This document shows positions 50,788 to 59,430 of a DNA stretch of 64,000 bases, piece after piece (position 1 is the stretch's first letter; each line of letters starts with the position of its first letter). Made by a program: the position numbers and the translations under genes. The DNA is from Clostridia bacterium. Lineage in GTDB: Bacteria; Bacillota; Clostridia; Christensenellales; Aristaeellaceae. The DNA is taken from assembly GCA_017430225.1 (NCBI GenBank), contig JAFRNK010000077.1:1-64000 (forward strand). Reading direction: 5' to 3'. The notes under the pieces were generated by a model, which worked only from the letters and a program-made list of their open reading frames with translations, was not told the origin of the DNA and made no database searches.

Positions 50788-51348
50788 ATGACCGACCAGG
50801 AACGCGAAGCGTTTCTCCAGAGGCTTTATCAGGAATATTACCAGATATTGTTAAACAAAAGTTTCTCTGAATTCAATTACCTGCCCGAGTACCGGCATCT
50901 GGCGGAAGACTGTGTACAGGACACTTTTATCCGTGCCATGAAGGAAGCCGATACGCTGTCCGGGCATAAAGCACCGCTGCTGTGGCTGATGGTCACATGC
51001 AGCCATATCGCCGCTTCGGAGCGTCGCAAACTGCGCCGCCGGAACGAAATCGTGAATACTGTGCCCGAGCAGGACGTCGAACTGGCGGACCCGCAGGACG
51101 CGATTGCCGACTGGATCACCGAGCAGGACCTGCTCAGCAAAAAAGAGCTGCTGCTTTCCGGACTGACCGATCAGGAACGCTCCGTATACAAGGCCGTCTA
51201 CGAGGATCATCTCACCGCGGCGGAAACCGCCAGCCTCATCCATACCACGGAAGGCGGCATGTATTCTGCCCTGCGCCGAATCCGCAAAAAGATCCTCCAG
51301 ATATTTACATCCCTGTTCCTTTTACTCGCCCACCTCGTGGGAATGTGA
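50788..51348 (+). CDS. ECF-type RNA polymerase sigma factor
   Basis: 186 residues. Region 2 (about 25-80) includes HLAEDCVQDTFIRAMKEAD; region 4 (about 120-170) has GLTDQERSVYKAVYEDHLT followed by the AAETASLIHTTEGGMYSALR recognition helix. The C-terminus ends in a short hydrophobic LFLLLAHLVGM tail. GGAGGTGA is 8 bases before the ATG at 50788; the ATG at 50770 overlaps that site. The gene downstream is the expected anti-sigma partner but is broken, so the sigma factor may be unrestrained. Confidence 0.88.
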   Translation: MTDQEREAFLQRLYQEYYQILLNKSFSEFNYLPEYRHLAEDCVQDTFIRAMKEADTLSGHKAPLLWLMVTCSHIAASERRKLRRRNEIVNTVPEQDVELADPQDAIADWITEQDLLSKKELLLSGLTDQERSVYKAVYEDHLTAAETASLIHTTEGGMYSALRRIRKKILQIFTSLFLLLAHLVGM

Positions 51349-51367
51349 CGGGAAAGGAGGGAGAACG

Positions 51368-51622
51368 ATGAATAAAGAACGCGAATTCCTCGCCAGGACC
51401 GTCCTGGAAGAAATCGAATACGGCAGGCTTCCCGCAGCCGAAACCGAACGCCGCCTCAACCGGATCATCGACCGCGAACTGAGCGGCCCCATCGACCGGC
51501 CCGTCAACACCGAACTGATCAGCCTGTGCAGCGGGCTGATCATGAAGCTGCACGGCGCGGCGCCGATTGAATACGATATCGACGCGCTTCTCGCCGCCGC
51601 ACGCCGAAGCGAACCGCAGTAG
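51368..51622 (+). CDS. Anti-sigma factor, cytoplasmic N-terminal part only (ends at an in-frame TAG)
   Basis: 84 residues, helical, from MNKEREFLARTVLEEIEYG to ALLAAARRSEPQ. AAAGGAGGG is 8 bases before the ATG and 19 bases after the sigma gene. The frame runs into TAG at 51620-51622, but translation of the same frame past the stop gives a transmembrane segment, and a sensor domain follows in another frame. The natural gene probably ran on as one membrane-spanning anti-sigma factor. As it stands the product would be a soluble fragment that might still bind the sigma factor. Confidence 0.65.
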   Translation: MNKEREFLARTVLEEIEYGRLPAAETERRLNRIIDRELSGPIDRPVNTELISLCSGLIMKLHGAAPIEYDIDALLAAARRSEPQ

Positions 51623-51727
51623 GCGAAGCCTGTCCCCCGCCGTTCCTGGCGGTTTGTGATCGCTGCCGCGGCAGCGCTGATCGTCGTCATCCTCGGCGGA
51701 CTCGGGATCTTCCGCACCCAGTGGTTC
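51623..51727 (+). pseudogene. Transmembrane segment of the anti-sigma factor, cut off by stop and frameshift
   Basis: In the frame of the preceding gene, after TAG, the translation reads a basic stretch (PVPRRSWR) followed by FVIAAAAALIVVILGGLGIF, a clear membrane helix. Near 51715-51725 the homology moves to another frame (the long sensor gene). One nonsense and one frameshift event separate three parts of what looks like a single gene. Confidence 0.6.
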
Positions 51728-53955
51728 GCCAGATACTGGAGCAGTTCATCATCGAGGGACGTGAGTTCGGCAAAGGCAATTCTGCCGGAGCTGATATCGA
51801 TGTGTATGCATCTAAGGATAAAAGCATCCGGACACAGTCCATTGAAGAACTGATTGATTTCCTCGGTTTCGATCCGCACATCCCGAAAGAGATCTGTCAG
51901 GGTTATCCGGCAAACGTATATACCGGCAATATCAGCGGCGGCGAGATCATGGCACACTGCCACTACATGAACGACGCCATTGAACTCCCAGAAGGCCAGA
52001 CAGTCCTCGACGGCAATCATCTCAGCGAAACCATCTATTACAATATCGTCTGGGATCCGGACATTTCCAAGGACGAGTACTGTTCATCAGGTTTTTCTGA
52101 AGAGGAGTTTGACAAAACCATCGAAGGCGTCAGGGTGCGCTGCTCGATGGTATATCCAGATTATTTCTGCAGCTGGAGAAGCGGCAAAGCGATCACCACA
52201 CTCGTGACCCACAAGCCCGAAATCGATCTGTTTGGGATTGCTGCTTCCCTGATCCGTGCTCAGGCGGAAGATCCCCTCACCAACGAGGAGATCGACCGGA
52301 TCGTGGATGAAACGACCCGCAGAGAGCACGACAGGGAAATTACCATCCAAAAAGGCAGCACCGGCTATTCCGGTACGTCCCTGAAAGAGCTGATCCGCTT
52401 TACAGGCTATGATCCGTATCTGCCGGAAACGCTCTGCGGCCTATATACCCCGCAGGTTTATACCGCGGTATATCCCCGCAAGCGGCTGACCGTGACCTGC
52501 GATTTCTATTCCGGAGCCGACGCGACGGGCGACAAAGTCAGCTATACAAGAATGAGCCTCCCGAATAACGACGCCCGGATCACGGATTTCATCCCGCCCG
52601 AAGCGCTGGGCCACGCCAGGCAGATGATGGTCCGGGGCACTCCTGTCACAAGATACGAAGCCGACGGCATGACCGTATGGCTCTGGGGCGATTACGCAAC
52701 ACTCTACCGGCTTGAAGCGCCTGCCGTGCTGGAGCTCCCGGATACGGCTGTAGACGAGATCCTTGCGGCCAACGCTGATCGGGGCCGAACCAAAGCGCTG
52801 CGGGAAGCCGCTGAAAAGGCTGCTCAGGCGGAGGCAGCTGCACAGAAAGAAACGCGGGAAGCGAGCACAGATTCCGATGACACCGCGCCGGACGCCTATG
52901 AACCCCGCGCGATCACTGTGGATATGATCCAAAAGACGCTGGACATGCATGCCAAAGAAGGGTATTATCTCGCCGAAAGTCTCGATGAGCTGGGCGGTTA
53001 CCTCGGCTATTCCGTCAGCCAGTGGGACCTGAGCCCCCTCGGTTGGATCCCGCAGGATATATCAGTCACGCTGTTCGATTCCCGTCTGGACATACTCATG
53101 CATCTGATCAACGAAGAGTACCCTGACGACCAGATCCGCTTCTCCGTCCATCAGTTTACTGAGATGGAAGGCTCAGGGATTCTGATTGAGCAGAACGAAG
53201 CCGGAACCTATGACAAGATCAGAAATATCCTGATCTACAAAACGAAAAACAATGAACAGAATATTTATACCTGGACTCAGGGGCAGGTTGTTTACCTCCT
53301 GAGATCCAAACTGCCGCAGGAGGTCCTGGACGCAGTCACCGCACACTTGCTCGGCGCTCGGCCGGAAACGGAGGAAATACCTCCTGAAGATGAAGTATTC
53401 TCTGTCGATGGGGAAACGCTGAAAAAAGCCATGGCGGAGCGCGAGGCGGCAGGCCTGCCTCCCGGCCGCAGTATGACCCGGGAAATGATGATTGCCGCTA
53501 TCGAGAGGCATGCCGGTCCACCGATTGAGCAACTGGCTGCCGGTGATCTTAAGGAACTGGAAGAGTATCTTGGCGTATCATTGGATCATCTTGCGCTTGA
53601 CGAGATCGGATGGCTGATAAACCGGACTGATTCTTTTGTTTCTGATATTTACATCGGTTCACATATACATTACTTCAAAATGTCCGATCCCCAGATAACT
53701 GTAAGAATGTCTTTCATCAGCTTCCCGGACATCTCTGAAGCATGGACCACCGTTGAGCAGGACGGAGAAGGGATATACAAGAGAATCGAAGGCGTGAATG
53801 TATACTGCTATACCAACTGCGGTTATAACGGCTGCCTCTGGATCGACGGGCTCACAGTCTATAGGCTCAGTACTGATCAGCCCCGGGCAGTCCTGGACGA
53901 AGTCGCCGCGCAGCTGATCAGGAACTTGCAGGCTCCAGATCATCCAGCAAAATGA
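51721..53955 (+). CDS. Repeat-containing extracellular sensor domain of the split anti-sigma factor
   Basis: 744 residues from a GTG that has no ribosome binding site. It contains four related blocks of about 150-165 residues (about 1-165, 166-330, 395-545 and 585-744). Each begins with a helix and L-x-EL-x-x-(Y/F)-x-G(Y/F) (for example IEELIDFLGFDP, LKELIRFTGYDP, LDELGGYLGYS, LKELEEYLGVS), and ends with a beta pair such as GMTVWLWGDYATLYRLE or GCLWIDGLTVYRL. They resemble DUF4367-like anti-sigma C-terminal domains. A charged, alanine-rich linker (about 350-385) joins blocks two and three. Without the membrane helix it could not be exported. Confidence 0.65.
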   Translation: MVRQILEQFIIEGREFGKGNSAGADIDVYASKDKSIRTQSIEELIDFLGFDPHIPKEICQGYPANVYTGNISGGEIMAHCHYMNDAIELPEGQTVLDGNHLSETIYYNIVWDPDISKDEYCSSGFSEEEFDKTIEGVRVRCSMVYPDYFCSWRSGKAITTLVTHKPEIDLFGIAASLIRAQAEDPLTNEEIDRIVDETTRREHDREITIQKGSTGYSGTSLKELIRFTGYDPYLPETLCGLYTPQVYTAVYPRKRLTVTCDFYSGADATGDKVSYTRMSLPNNDARITDFIPPEALGHARQMMVRGTPVTRYEADGMTVWLWGDYATLYRLEAPAVLELPDTAVDEILAANADRGRTKALREAAEKAAQAEAAAQKETREASTDSDDTAPDAYEPRAITVDMIQKTLDMHAKEGYYLAESLDELGGYLGYSVSQWDLSPLGWIPQDISVTLFDSRLDILMHLINEEYPDDQIRFSVHQFTEMEGSGILIEQNEAGTYDKIRNILIYKTKNNEQNIYTWTQGQVVYLLRSKLPQEVLDAVTAHLLGARPETEEIPPEDEVFSVDGETLKKAMAEREAAGLPPGRSMTREMMIAAIERHAGPPIEQLAAGDLKELEEYLGVSLDHLALDEIGWLINRTDSFVSDIYIGSHIHYFKMSDPQITVRMSFISFPDISEAWTTVEQDGEGIYKRIEGVNVYCYTNCGYNGCLWIDGLTVYRLSTDQPRAVLDEVAAQLIRNLQAPDHPAK

Positions 53956-54086
53956 GGATAGGCTTCACCTTTAGGCTCCGGCGGCAGAATCAGGGGAAGC
54001 AGGACACGCCCACGGTCTATCCATCGAAGTCTGCGGGATATTCAAGCCCAACTTGAACCGCTGATCTCAGTTTCAAGCGAAAGCTG

Positions 54087-54116
54087 TTGTACTCACTGTC
54101 CTTTTTCTGCTATACT
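54087..54116 (+). promoter_or_regulatory. Promoter of the HTH-HD gene
   Basis: TTGTAC (54087-54092) and TATACT (54111-54116) with an 18-base spacer, 25 bases before the start codon. Confidence 0.6.
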
Positions 54117-54141
54117 GTGCTTACAGAAGGAGGGGACGATC

Positions 54142-54963
54142 ATGGAACTCGGATCACGCATCGCAGAAGTCAGAAAGAGCCGGGGCATGACCCAGGAACA
54201 GCTCGCGGACCGGCTGGGGGTCAGTTTTCAGGCCGTCAGCACCTGGGAACGCGGCGAAAACCTGCCGGATACCGGGCATCTGGCCGCGCTCGCGAAAGCG
54301 CTCAATCTTTCGCTCGACAGCCTGTTCGCGGATGATATCCACCGCGACTGGACGCTGGAAAGCCCCAATTTCGACGCCGGACGCATGTACACCTACGTCA
54401 AGTCGAAAGCCCAGGCGGAGGGCCTCCGGCAGACCCTGGCCGCCCTGCCGCTCATGCGGGAAAAACACACGGGGCAGGTGCGCAAGGGCATGGTCGACAC
54501 TGTGCCTTACGCCACGCATCCGCTGACCACCGCCTGCCACGCGCTGGCCATGGGCCTCGTCGACGACGACGTCCTCGCCGCGCTGCTGCTGCACGATATT
54601 GTCGAGGATACCGGTACCCGCCCGGAGGAGCTCCCGGTCAGCGACCGCGTCAGGAACGCCGTATCGCTGGTGTCCTATAACACCTATGAAGGCAAAAAAG
54701 CAGACATCAAGCCTGCTTACTACGCCAATATTCTAAAAGACCCGCTCGCCGCCCTCGTCAAATGCATCGACCGCTGCAACAACCTCTCCTGCATGGCTGA
54801 CGGCTTCACGCGCAAAAGGATGGCGGAATACGTGGTCGAAACGGAGCGTTACATCCTGCCGATGATCAAAACCATCAAGTCCGTCCCGGAATGGAACAGC
54901 GCCGCCTGGCTGCTGAAATACCAAATGACGGCGCTGCTGGAGACGTTCAAGAGGTTGGTGTGA
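54142..54963 (+). CDS. XRE-type HTH protein fused to a SpoT-like HD hydrolase domain
   Basis: 273 residues. Residues 5-60 are a Cro/C1-type helix-turn-helix (MTQEQLADRLGVSFQAVSTWERG). Residues about 80-250 have the HD-domain metal site as found in SpoT/MESH1-type (p)ppGpp hydrolases: THPL (H126), LLLHDIVEDT (H151, D152, E155, D156) and KCIDRCNN (D210, N213). There is no synthetase domain. A DNA-binding protein that degrades or senses an alarmone is suggested; it might also be a general nucleotide pyrophosphohydrolase. GGAGGGG precedes the ATG. It stands alone between the sigma locus and the convergent rhamnose cluster. Confidence 0.85.
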   Translation: MELGSRIAEVRKSRGMTQEQLADRLGVSFQAVSTWERGENLPDTGHLAALAKALNLSLDSLFADDIHRDWTLESPNFDAGRMYTYVKSKAQAEGLRQTLAALPLMREKHTGQVRKGMVDTVPYATHPLTTACHALAMGLVDDDVLAALLLHDIVEDTGTRPEELPVSDRVRNAVSLVSYNTYEGKKADIKPAYYANILKDPLAALVKCIDRCNNLSCMADGFTRKRMAEYVVETERYILPMIKTIKSVPEWNSAAWLLKYQMTALLETFKRLV

Positions 54964-54996
54964 GGGCAGAATTCTCTTCATTGAAACAACATATTA

Positions 54997-55917
54997 CTAA
55001 CTGATCGCGTTGATCGTATGCAGGTATCTCTTCAGAGCATCTTTCCAATCCGGAAGCGGCGCAAATCCATTTTCCGGCAGCTTGCTTTTGTCCAAGCGGC
55101 TGTTAAAAGGACGTGCGGCTTTTGATAAACCATACTCCATCGTTGATACAGGAATTACATGCACCGGACGACCAGCCTGGCGGAATATCTCAACCGCAAA
55201 ATCGTACCAGCTGATATATCCGCCTTCATTGGTAGCATGATAATAACCATATTTTTCCGACTGGATCATATCCACCAAAAGGCGGGACAAGTCAGGTGTA
55301 TAAGTAGGCGTTCCGATTTGATCGCAAACCACTCGCAAAGTATCGTGTGTCTCAGATAAGCGTAGCATCGTCTTGACAAAATTGTTCCCGTTTTCGCCGA
55401 AAACCCATGCGATACGGACAACAAAATATTTATCCAGCAATTCTGAGACTGCCAATTCACCTTCAAGCTTGCTTTGGCCGTATACATTCAATGGCGCGTA
55501 AGCCTTACAGTCCGGCTGCCACGGGATATTTCCTTGCCCGTCAAAAACATAGTCTGTACTGATATACATCATCCTGCATGACAGCGCTTTGCATACTTCG
55601 GCAATATACCGGGTACCCAGTCCATTGATCTGATGTACCTTTTTTTGATTTGCTTCATCTTCCGCCGCGTCCACCGCCGTCCAAGCCGCACAGTGAATAA
55701 CAGCATCAGGGTTTTCAGCTGTCAAAATCTCCTGAACAGCCGCCCGATCAGTTATATCCAACTGAACATAAGGAAGCGAACACACCGGACTCCCGTCCTG
55801 GATACCGCTGTATTGAGGCGCAATATCACTGCCAACCGCAGCTATTCCCCGGGCAGTCAATTCGTTGACGACATCATGTCCCAACTGTCCGCCGACGCCA
55901 GTAACAAATACTTTCAT
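54997..55917 (-). CDS. rfbD: dTDP-4-dehydrorhamnose reductase
   Basis: 306 residues. NADPH fold VTGVGGQLGHDV, the SDR catalytic pair in YGQSKLEGE, MMYISTDYVFDG and PFNSRLDKSKL are RmlD marks. It makes dTDP-L-rhamnose from dTDP-4-dehydro-L-rhamnose. Last gene of the minus-strand rhamnose operon; GAGAGGTG is before the ATG, and 10 bases separate it from rfbB. Confidence 0.93.
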   Translation of the reverse strand: MKVFVTGVGGQLGHDVVNELTARGIAAVGSDIAPQYSGIQDGSPVCSLPYVQLDITDRAAVQEILTAENPDAVIHCAAWTAVDAAEDEANQKKVHQINGLGTRYIAEVCKALSCRMMYISTDYVFDGQGNIPWQPDCKAYAPLNVYGQSKLEGELAVSELLDKYFVVRIAWVFGENGNNFVKTMLRLSETHDTLRVVCDQIGTPTYTPDLSRLLVDMIQSEKYGYYHATNEGGYISWYDFAVEIFRQAGRPVHVIPVSTMEYGLSKAARPFNSRLDKSKLPENGFAPLPDWKDALKRYLHTINAIS

Positions 55918-55927
55918 TCAACACCTC

Positions 55928-56947
55928 TCAGCGGTTGCCATACATTTTCTCATAGTAATTCTGGTATTCGCCACTGATGATTTCTTCCCACCATTCCCGG
56001 TTATCCAAATACCACTGGATCGTTTTCTTAATGCCATCGGCAAATTTCGTTTCCGGCAGCCATCCGAGTTCATTATGGATCTTGGTGGGGTCGATCGCAT
56101 AACGCATATCGTGGCCTTTGCGATCCGTTACATACGTAATCAGGCTCTCCGGTTTGCCTAATTCTTTACAGATCAGCTTTACGATATCGATATTTCTCAT
56201 CTCATTATGGCCGCCCACATTATACACTTCACCTACGCGGCCGTTGTGAATGATCAGATCGATCGCACGGCAATGGTCTTCTACATACAGCCAATCGCGG
56301 ACATTCAGTCCCTCTCCATACACGGGCAAAGGCTTATCATTCAGGCAGTTGGCAATCATCAGCGGAATCAGCTTCTCCGGGAAGTGATAAGGCCCATAGT
56401 TATTGGAACACCTGGAAATTGTCACCGGCAGGCCAAAGGTACGATGATATGCCATTACAAGCAAATCAGCACCGGCCTTCGATGAAGAATAGGGACTGGA
56501 AGTATGAATGGGGGTTTCTTCTGTAAAGAACAGATCAGGGCGATCCAAAGGAAGGTCACCATATACTTCATCCGTCGACACCTGATGATAGCGCTGTATA
56601 CCATACTTTCGGCATGCGTCCATGAGGGTGGCAGTGCCCATGATATTGGTTTCAAGGAATACTCCCGGATTCTCAATAGAACGATCCACATGGCTTTCCG
56701 CCGCAAAATTGACCACGATATCGGGATGCTCTTCTTCAAACAGTTTGAATACTGCTTCCCGGTCACAGATATCAGCTTTTACGAAACGGAAATTAGGCTT
56801 ATCCATCACGGATTTAAGGGTGGACAGGTTTCCTGCGTATGTCAGTTTGTCAAGGCAAATGATGCGATAGTCCGGGTGCTTATCCAGCATATGAAATATA
56901 AAATTGCTTCCGATAAATCCGGCGCCGCCGGTAACGATGATAGTCAT
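55928..56947 (-). CDS. rfbB: dTDP-glucose 4,6-dehydratase
   Basis: 339 residues. NAD fold VTGGAGFIGSNFIFH, the catalytic S-x24-Y-x3-K type motif with YSSSKAGADLL, HQVSTDEVYGDL and RCSNNYGPYHFPEKLIPL are specific to RmlB. It converts dTDP-glucose to the 4-keto-6-deoxy intermediate. The start at 56947 follows TAAGGAGG; longer starts overlap rfbC. Confidence 0.94.
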   Translation of the reverse strand: MTIIVTGGAGFIGSNFIFHMLDKHPDYRIICLDKLTYAGNLSTLKSVMDKPNFRFVKADICDREAVFKLFEEEHPDIVVNFAAESHVDRSIENPGVFLETNIMGTATLMDACRKYGIQRYHQVSTDEVYGDLPLDRPDLFFTEETPIHTSSPYSSSKAGADLLVMAYHRTFGLPVTISRCSNNYGPYHFPEKLIPLMIANCLNDKPLPVYGEGLNVRDWLYVEDHCRAIDLIIHNGRVGEVYNVGGHNEMRNIDIVKLICKELGKPESLITYVTDRKGHDMRYAIDPTKIHNELGWLPETKFADGIKKTIQWYLDNREWWEEIISGEYQNYYEKMYGNR

Positions 56948-56957
56948 AAAACCCTCC

Positions 56958-57521
56958 TTAGATTTCACCGTAAATAAAATTGCAGTCGCTGTCTTCCAGC
57001 AAGGGTGATGTAGTATCTTTCTGGGACAGCAGGCTTTCGATGACTTCACCCCACTCAACGCCGATAGCCGGATCGTTGAAACGGATACCCCGATCACATT
57101 CCTTGCTATACAGGTTATCCACTTTATAACAGAATTCAACATCATCTGTCAGGGTTTTGAACCCATGCCCAAAGCCGCGCGGAATAAAGAACATGCGTTT
57201 GTTCTCAGCGCTTAATTCAACTGCCACCCATTGTTTGTAAGTGGGGCTGCCTTTTCGAAGGTCAACAGCCACATCCAACACAGCGCCTTTCGTAACTCGT
57301 ACCAGTTTAGCCTGAGCATAAGGTGCATTTTGGAAATGAATTCCGCGCAGGGTGCCCTTCTGAGCAGAAAAAGACTGATTGTCCTGTACGAATACAGTAT
57401 CAATCCCAATATCGGCAAAAGCTTTAGTAGAGTATGTTTCCATGAAATAGCCTCGATGATCGCCGAACACCTTTGGTTCAATAATACATACTCCGGGAAT
57501 CTTGGTATCAATTCTGTTCAT
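56958..57521 (-). CDS. rfbC: dTDP-4-dehydrorhamnose 3,5-epimerase
   Basis: 187 residues, a cupin. GDHRGYFMETY, QDNQSFSAQKGTLRGIHFQ with the catalytic histidine, and FFIPRGFGHGFKTL match RmlC. Its ATG overlaps the rfbA stop (TGATG), so the two are coupled; AAGGTGAG lies in the end of rfbA. Confidence 0.94.
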   Translation of the reverse strand: MNRIDTKIPGVCIIEPKVFGDHRGYFMETYSTKAFADIGIDTVFVQDNQSFSAQKGTLRGIHFQNAPYAQAKLVRVTKGAVLDVAVDLRKGSPTYKQWVAVELSAENKRMFFIPRGFGHGFKTLTDDVEFCYKVDNLYSKECDRGIRFNDPAIGVEWGEVIESLLSQKDTTSPLLEDSDCNFIYGEI

Positions 57522-58408
57522 CAGTATCTCACCTTTCCTTCCGCGACTGCCCGCAAATGCTTGCCATAGGGGCTCTTGCCGTAACGTTTAGCTGATTCCA
57601 ACAGTTTTTCTTTGGAAATCCAGTTATTCCTGTATGCAATTTCCTCCGGCGCACTGATCGTAATGCCTTGCCGCTGTTCAACCATGCGAACGAAATCAGC
57701 TGCATCCACCAGGCTATCCATGGTACCTGTATCCAGCCAGGCAAAGCCTCTGCCTAATAATTGTACATCCAAAAGGCCCCGCTGTAAATACATGTCGTTC
57801 AACGTAGTGATTTCCAATTCACCCCGGGCGCTCGGTCTCACTTCGTGCGCCATGGCACTAACCCCTTTAGGGTAGAAATACAAGCCGGTAATAGCATAGT
57901 TACTCTTTGGCTGTTTTGGCTTCTCTTCTACGGAAATGACTTTGCCATTCTCGTCGAATTCAACAATTCCAAAGCGCTCCGGATCATTTACATAGTAGCC
58001 AAACACAGAAGCTCGCTCCTGCTGCTCGGCATTCGCTACTGCAGCCCGCAGAATCTTGCCAAACCCGTTGCCGTAGAAAATGTTATCGCCAAGCACCATG
58101 GCGCAGGCATCATCACCAATAAACCCTTCTCCGATCAAAAACGCCTGCGCCAGACCGTCCGGAGAAGGCTGCACCTTGTATTGCAGCGAAACTCCGAACT
58201 CCCTGCCGTCACCCAGCAGATGCTCAAACCGGGGCGTATCTTCCGGGGTGGAAATAATCAGAATGTCCCGGATCCCTGACAGCATCAGAATGCTGAGCGG
58301 ATAATAGATCATAGGCTTGTCATACACCGGAAGCAATTGCTTCGATGTAACCATGGTAAGGGGATACAGGCGCGTTCCCGCGCCGCCTGCTAAGATAATG
58401 CCTTTCAT
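57521..58408 (-). CDS. rfbA: Glucose-1-phosphate thymidylyltransferase
   Basis: 295 residues. [13 protein letters not shown] is the nucleotide-binding start, followed by [30 protein letters not shown] and [12 protein letters not shown]. It makes dTDP-glucose from dTTP and glucose-1-phosphate, the first step towards dTDP-rhamnose. AAGGAGG is 9 bases before the ATG. Confidence 0.95.
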   Translation of the reverse strand: MKGIILAGGAGTRLYPLTMVTSKQLLPVYDKPMIYYPLSILMLSGIRDILIISTPEDTPRFEHLLGDGREFGVSLQYKVQPSPDGLAQAFLIGEGFIGDDACAMVLGDNIFYGNGFGKILRAAVANAEQQERASVFGYYVNDPERFGIVEFDENGKVISVEEKPKQPKSNYAITGLYFYPKGVSAMAHEVRPSARGELEITTLNDMYLQRGLLDVQLLGRGFAWLDTGTMDSLVDAADFVRMVEQRQGITISAPEEIAYRNNWISKEKLLESAKRYGKSPYGKHLRAVAEGKVRY

Positions 58409-58525
58409 ACTGAAGTCCTCCTTTTTACCGTTTGCAGATCAATAACTCTCTGTCCAGAAATGCTGTTTATTCTCTATGTTCATATCTGCCGTCACTGACT
58501 GTATTTGCTTTTTCCCTTCATGAAG

Positions 58526-59365
58526 TTAATCGTTGCTATTCGACATGATTTGTCTTATTTTTTGCGTATCCCCCCATACCCCAGGGCTATCATAAGGACG
58601 GTCCGGGAATGCACCATATTTCAATTTGATGTCAAAGCCATGCTCCTGGATAAACTTCTCCACTCGCTCAGCAAGGGACATTGGCTTGCCGGTGCATACA
58701 TTAATAATGCCTGTCACTTTATCTTGCAAGCTTGCCTTGGCAATCATCTGCGCAAGGTCATCCACATCTATGAAATCATACAGGTTTTTACCTGTCGTAA
58801 AGGGAAATTCCTTCTTGCCCTCTGCCGCTGCTGCGGCAATTTTGCCGAAGATGCTGCTCCCGCGCAAATCGTCACCTGTGATGTAATAAGCCCTCAGCCA
58901 ATGCAACGCGCAGGATGAATTGTTCGCCAGCAACAGCAGGCTTTGGCGCAGGGCATTCTTTGCCACACCATATTGGGATAGCGGATTACATGGCGTATTC
59001 TCATCAATGGCGCCTTCCCAGTAACCCACTTCATGCATGGAACCCATCACGGAAAGGGAAGGCAATCCGCCCTCGATCAGATTACGGCAAAACACAACAT
59101 GGTTAGACAGGTCTTCCATATGGGTTGGCGCATTATGAACAAAGCCGTTGCGCCAAGCCATATGAATCACCACGTCTGGTTTACCCAGTTGCTGATATAT
59201 ATCCACAGCACCGCTGAAAATCGGGATTGAACAGCGTTGTGCCCGCTCATCTACACCGTTGAAATTCATGTCAGAGGCAATTACTTCATGGCCCAATTCC
59301 AACAGCTGATTGACAACGTGTCGTCCAATGTAACCCGCAGCTCCCGTCACAAAAACTCTACTCAT
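58526..59365 (-). CDS. NAD-dependent epimerase/dehydratase family protein
   Basis: 279 residues of the extended SDR family. VTGAAGYIGRHVVNQL is the NAD site, and YGVAK holds the catalytic Tyr-Lys pair after GSMHEVGYW. It lies between the rml genes and the acyltransferase, so it probably makes or changes a second nucleotide sugar of the polymer; the product is unknown. AAAGGAG stands before the ATG. Confidence 0.85.
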   Translation of the reverse strand: MSRVFVTGAAGYIGRHVVNQLLELGHEVIASDMNFNGVDERAQRCSIPIFSGAVDIYQQLGKPDVVIHMAWRNGFVHNAPTHMEDLSNHVVFCRNLIEGGLPSLSVMGSMHEVGYWEGAIDENTPCNPLSQYGVAKNALRQSLLLLANNSSCALHWLRAYYITGDDLRGSSIFGKIAAAAAEGKKEFPFTTGKNLYDFIDVDDLAQMIAKASLQDKVTGIINVCTGKPMSLAERVEKFIQEHGFDIKLKYGAFPDRPYDSPGVWGDTQKIRQIMSNSND

Positions 59366-59430
59366 TACACTTCTCCTTTACACCTGTGTTCATCCTTGAA
59401 GTTTCCTCTTGATGCACAAACCTTTTCCCA

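Noticed and set aside
51620..51622. TAG as a pyrrolysine codon
   Set aside because: A nearby frameshift also breaks the gene, and no pyl genes or PYLIS-like structure are visible; simple gene damage is more likely.
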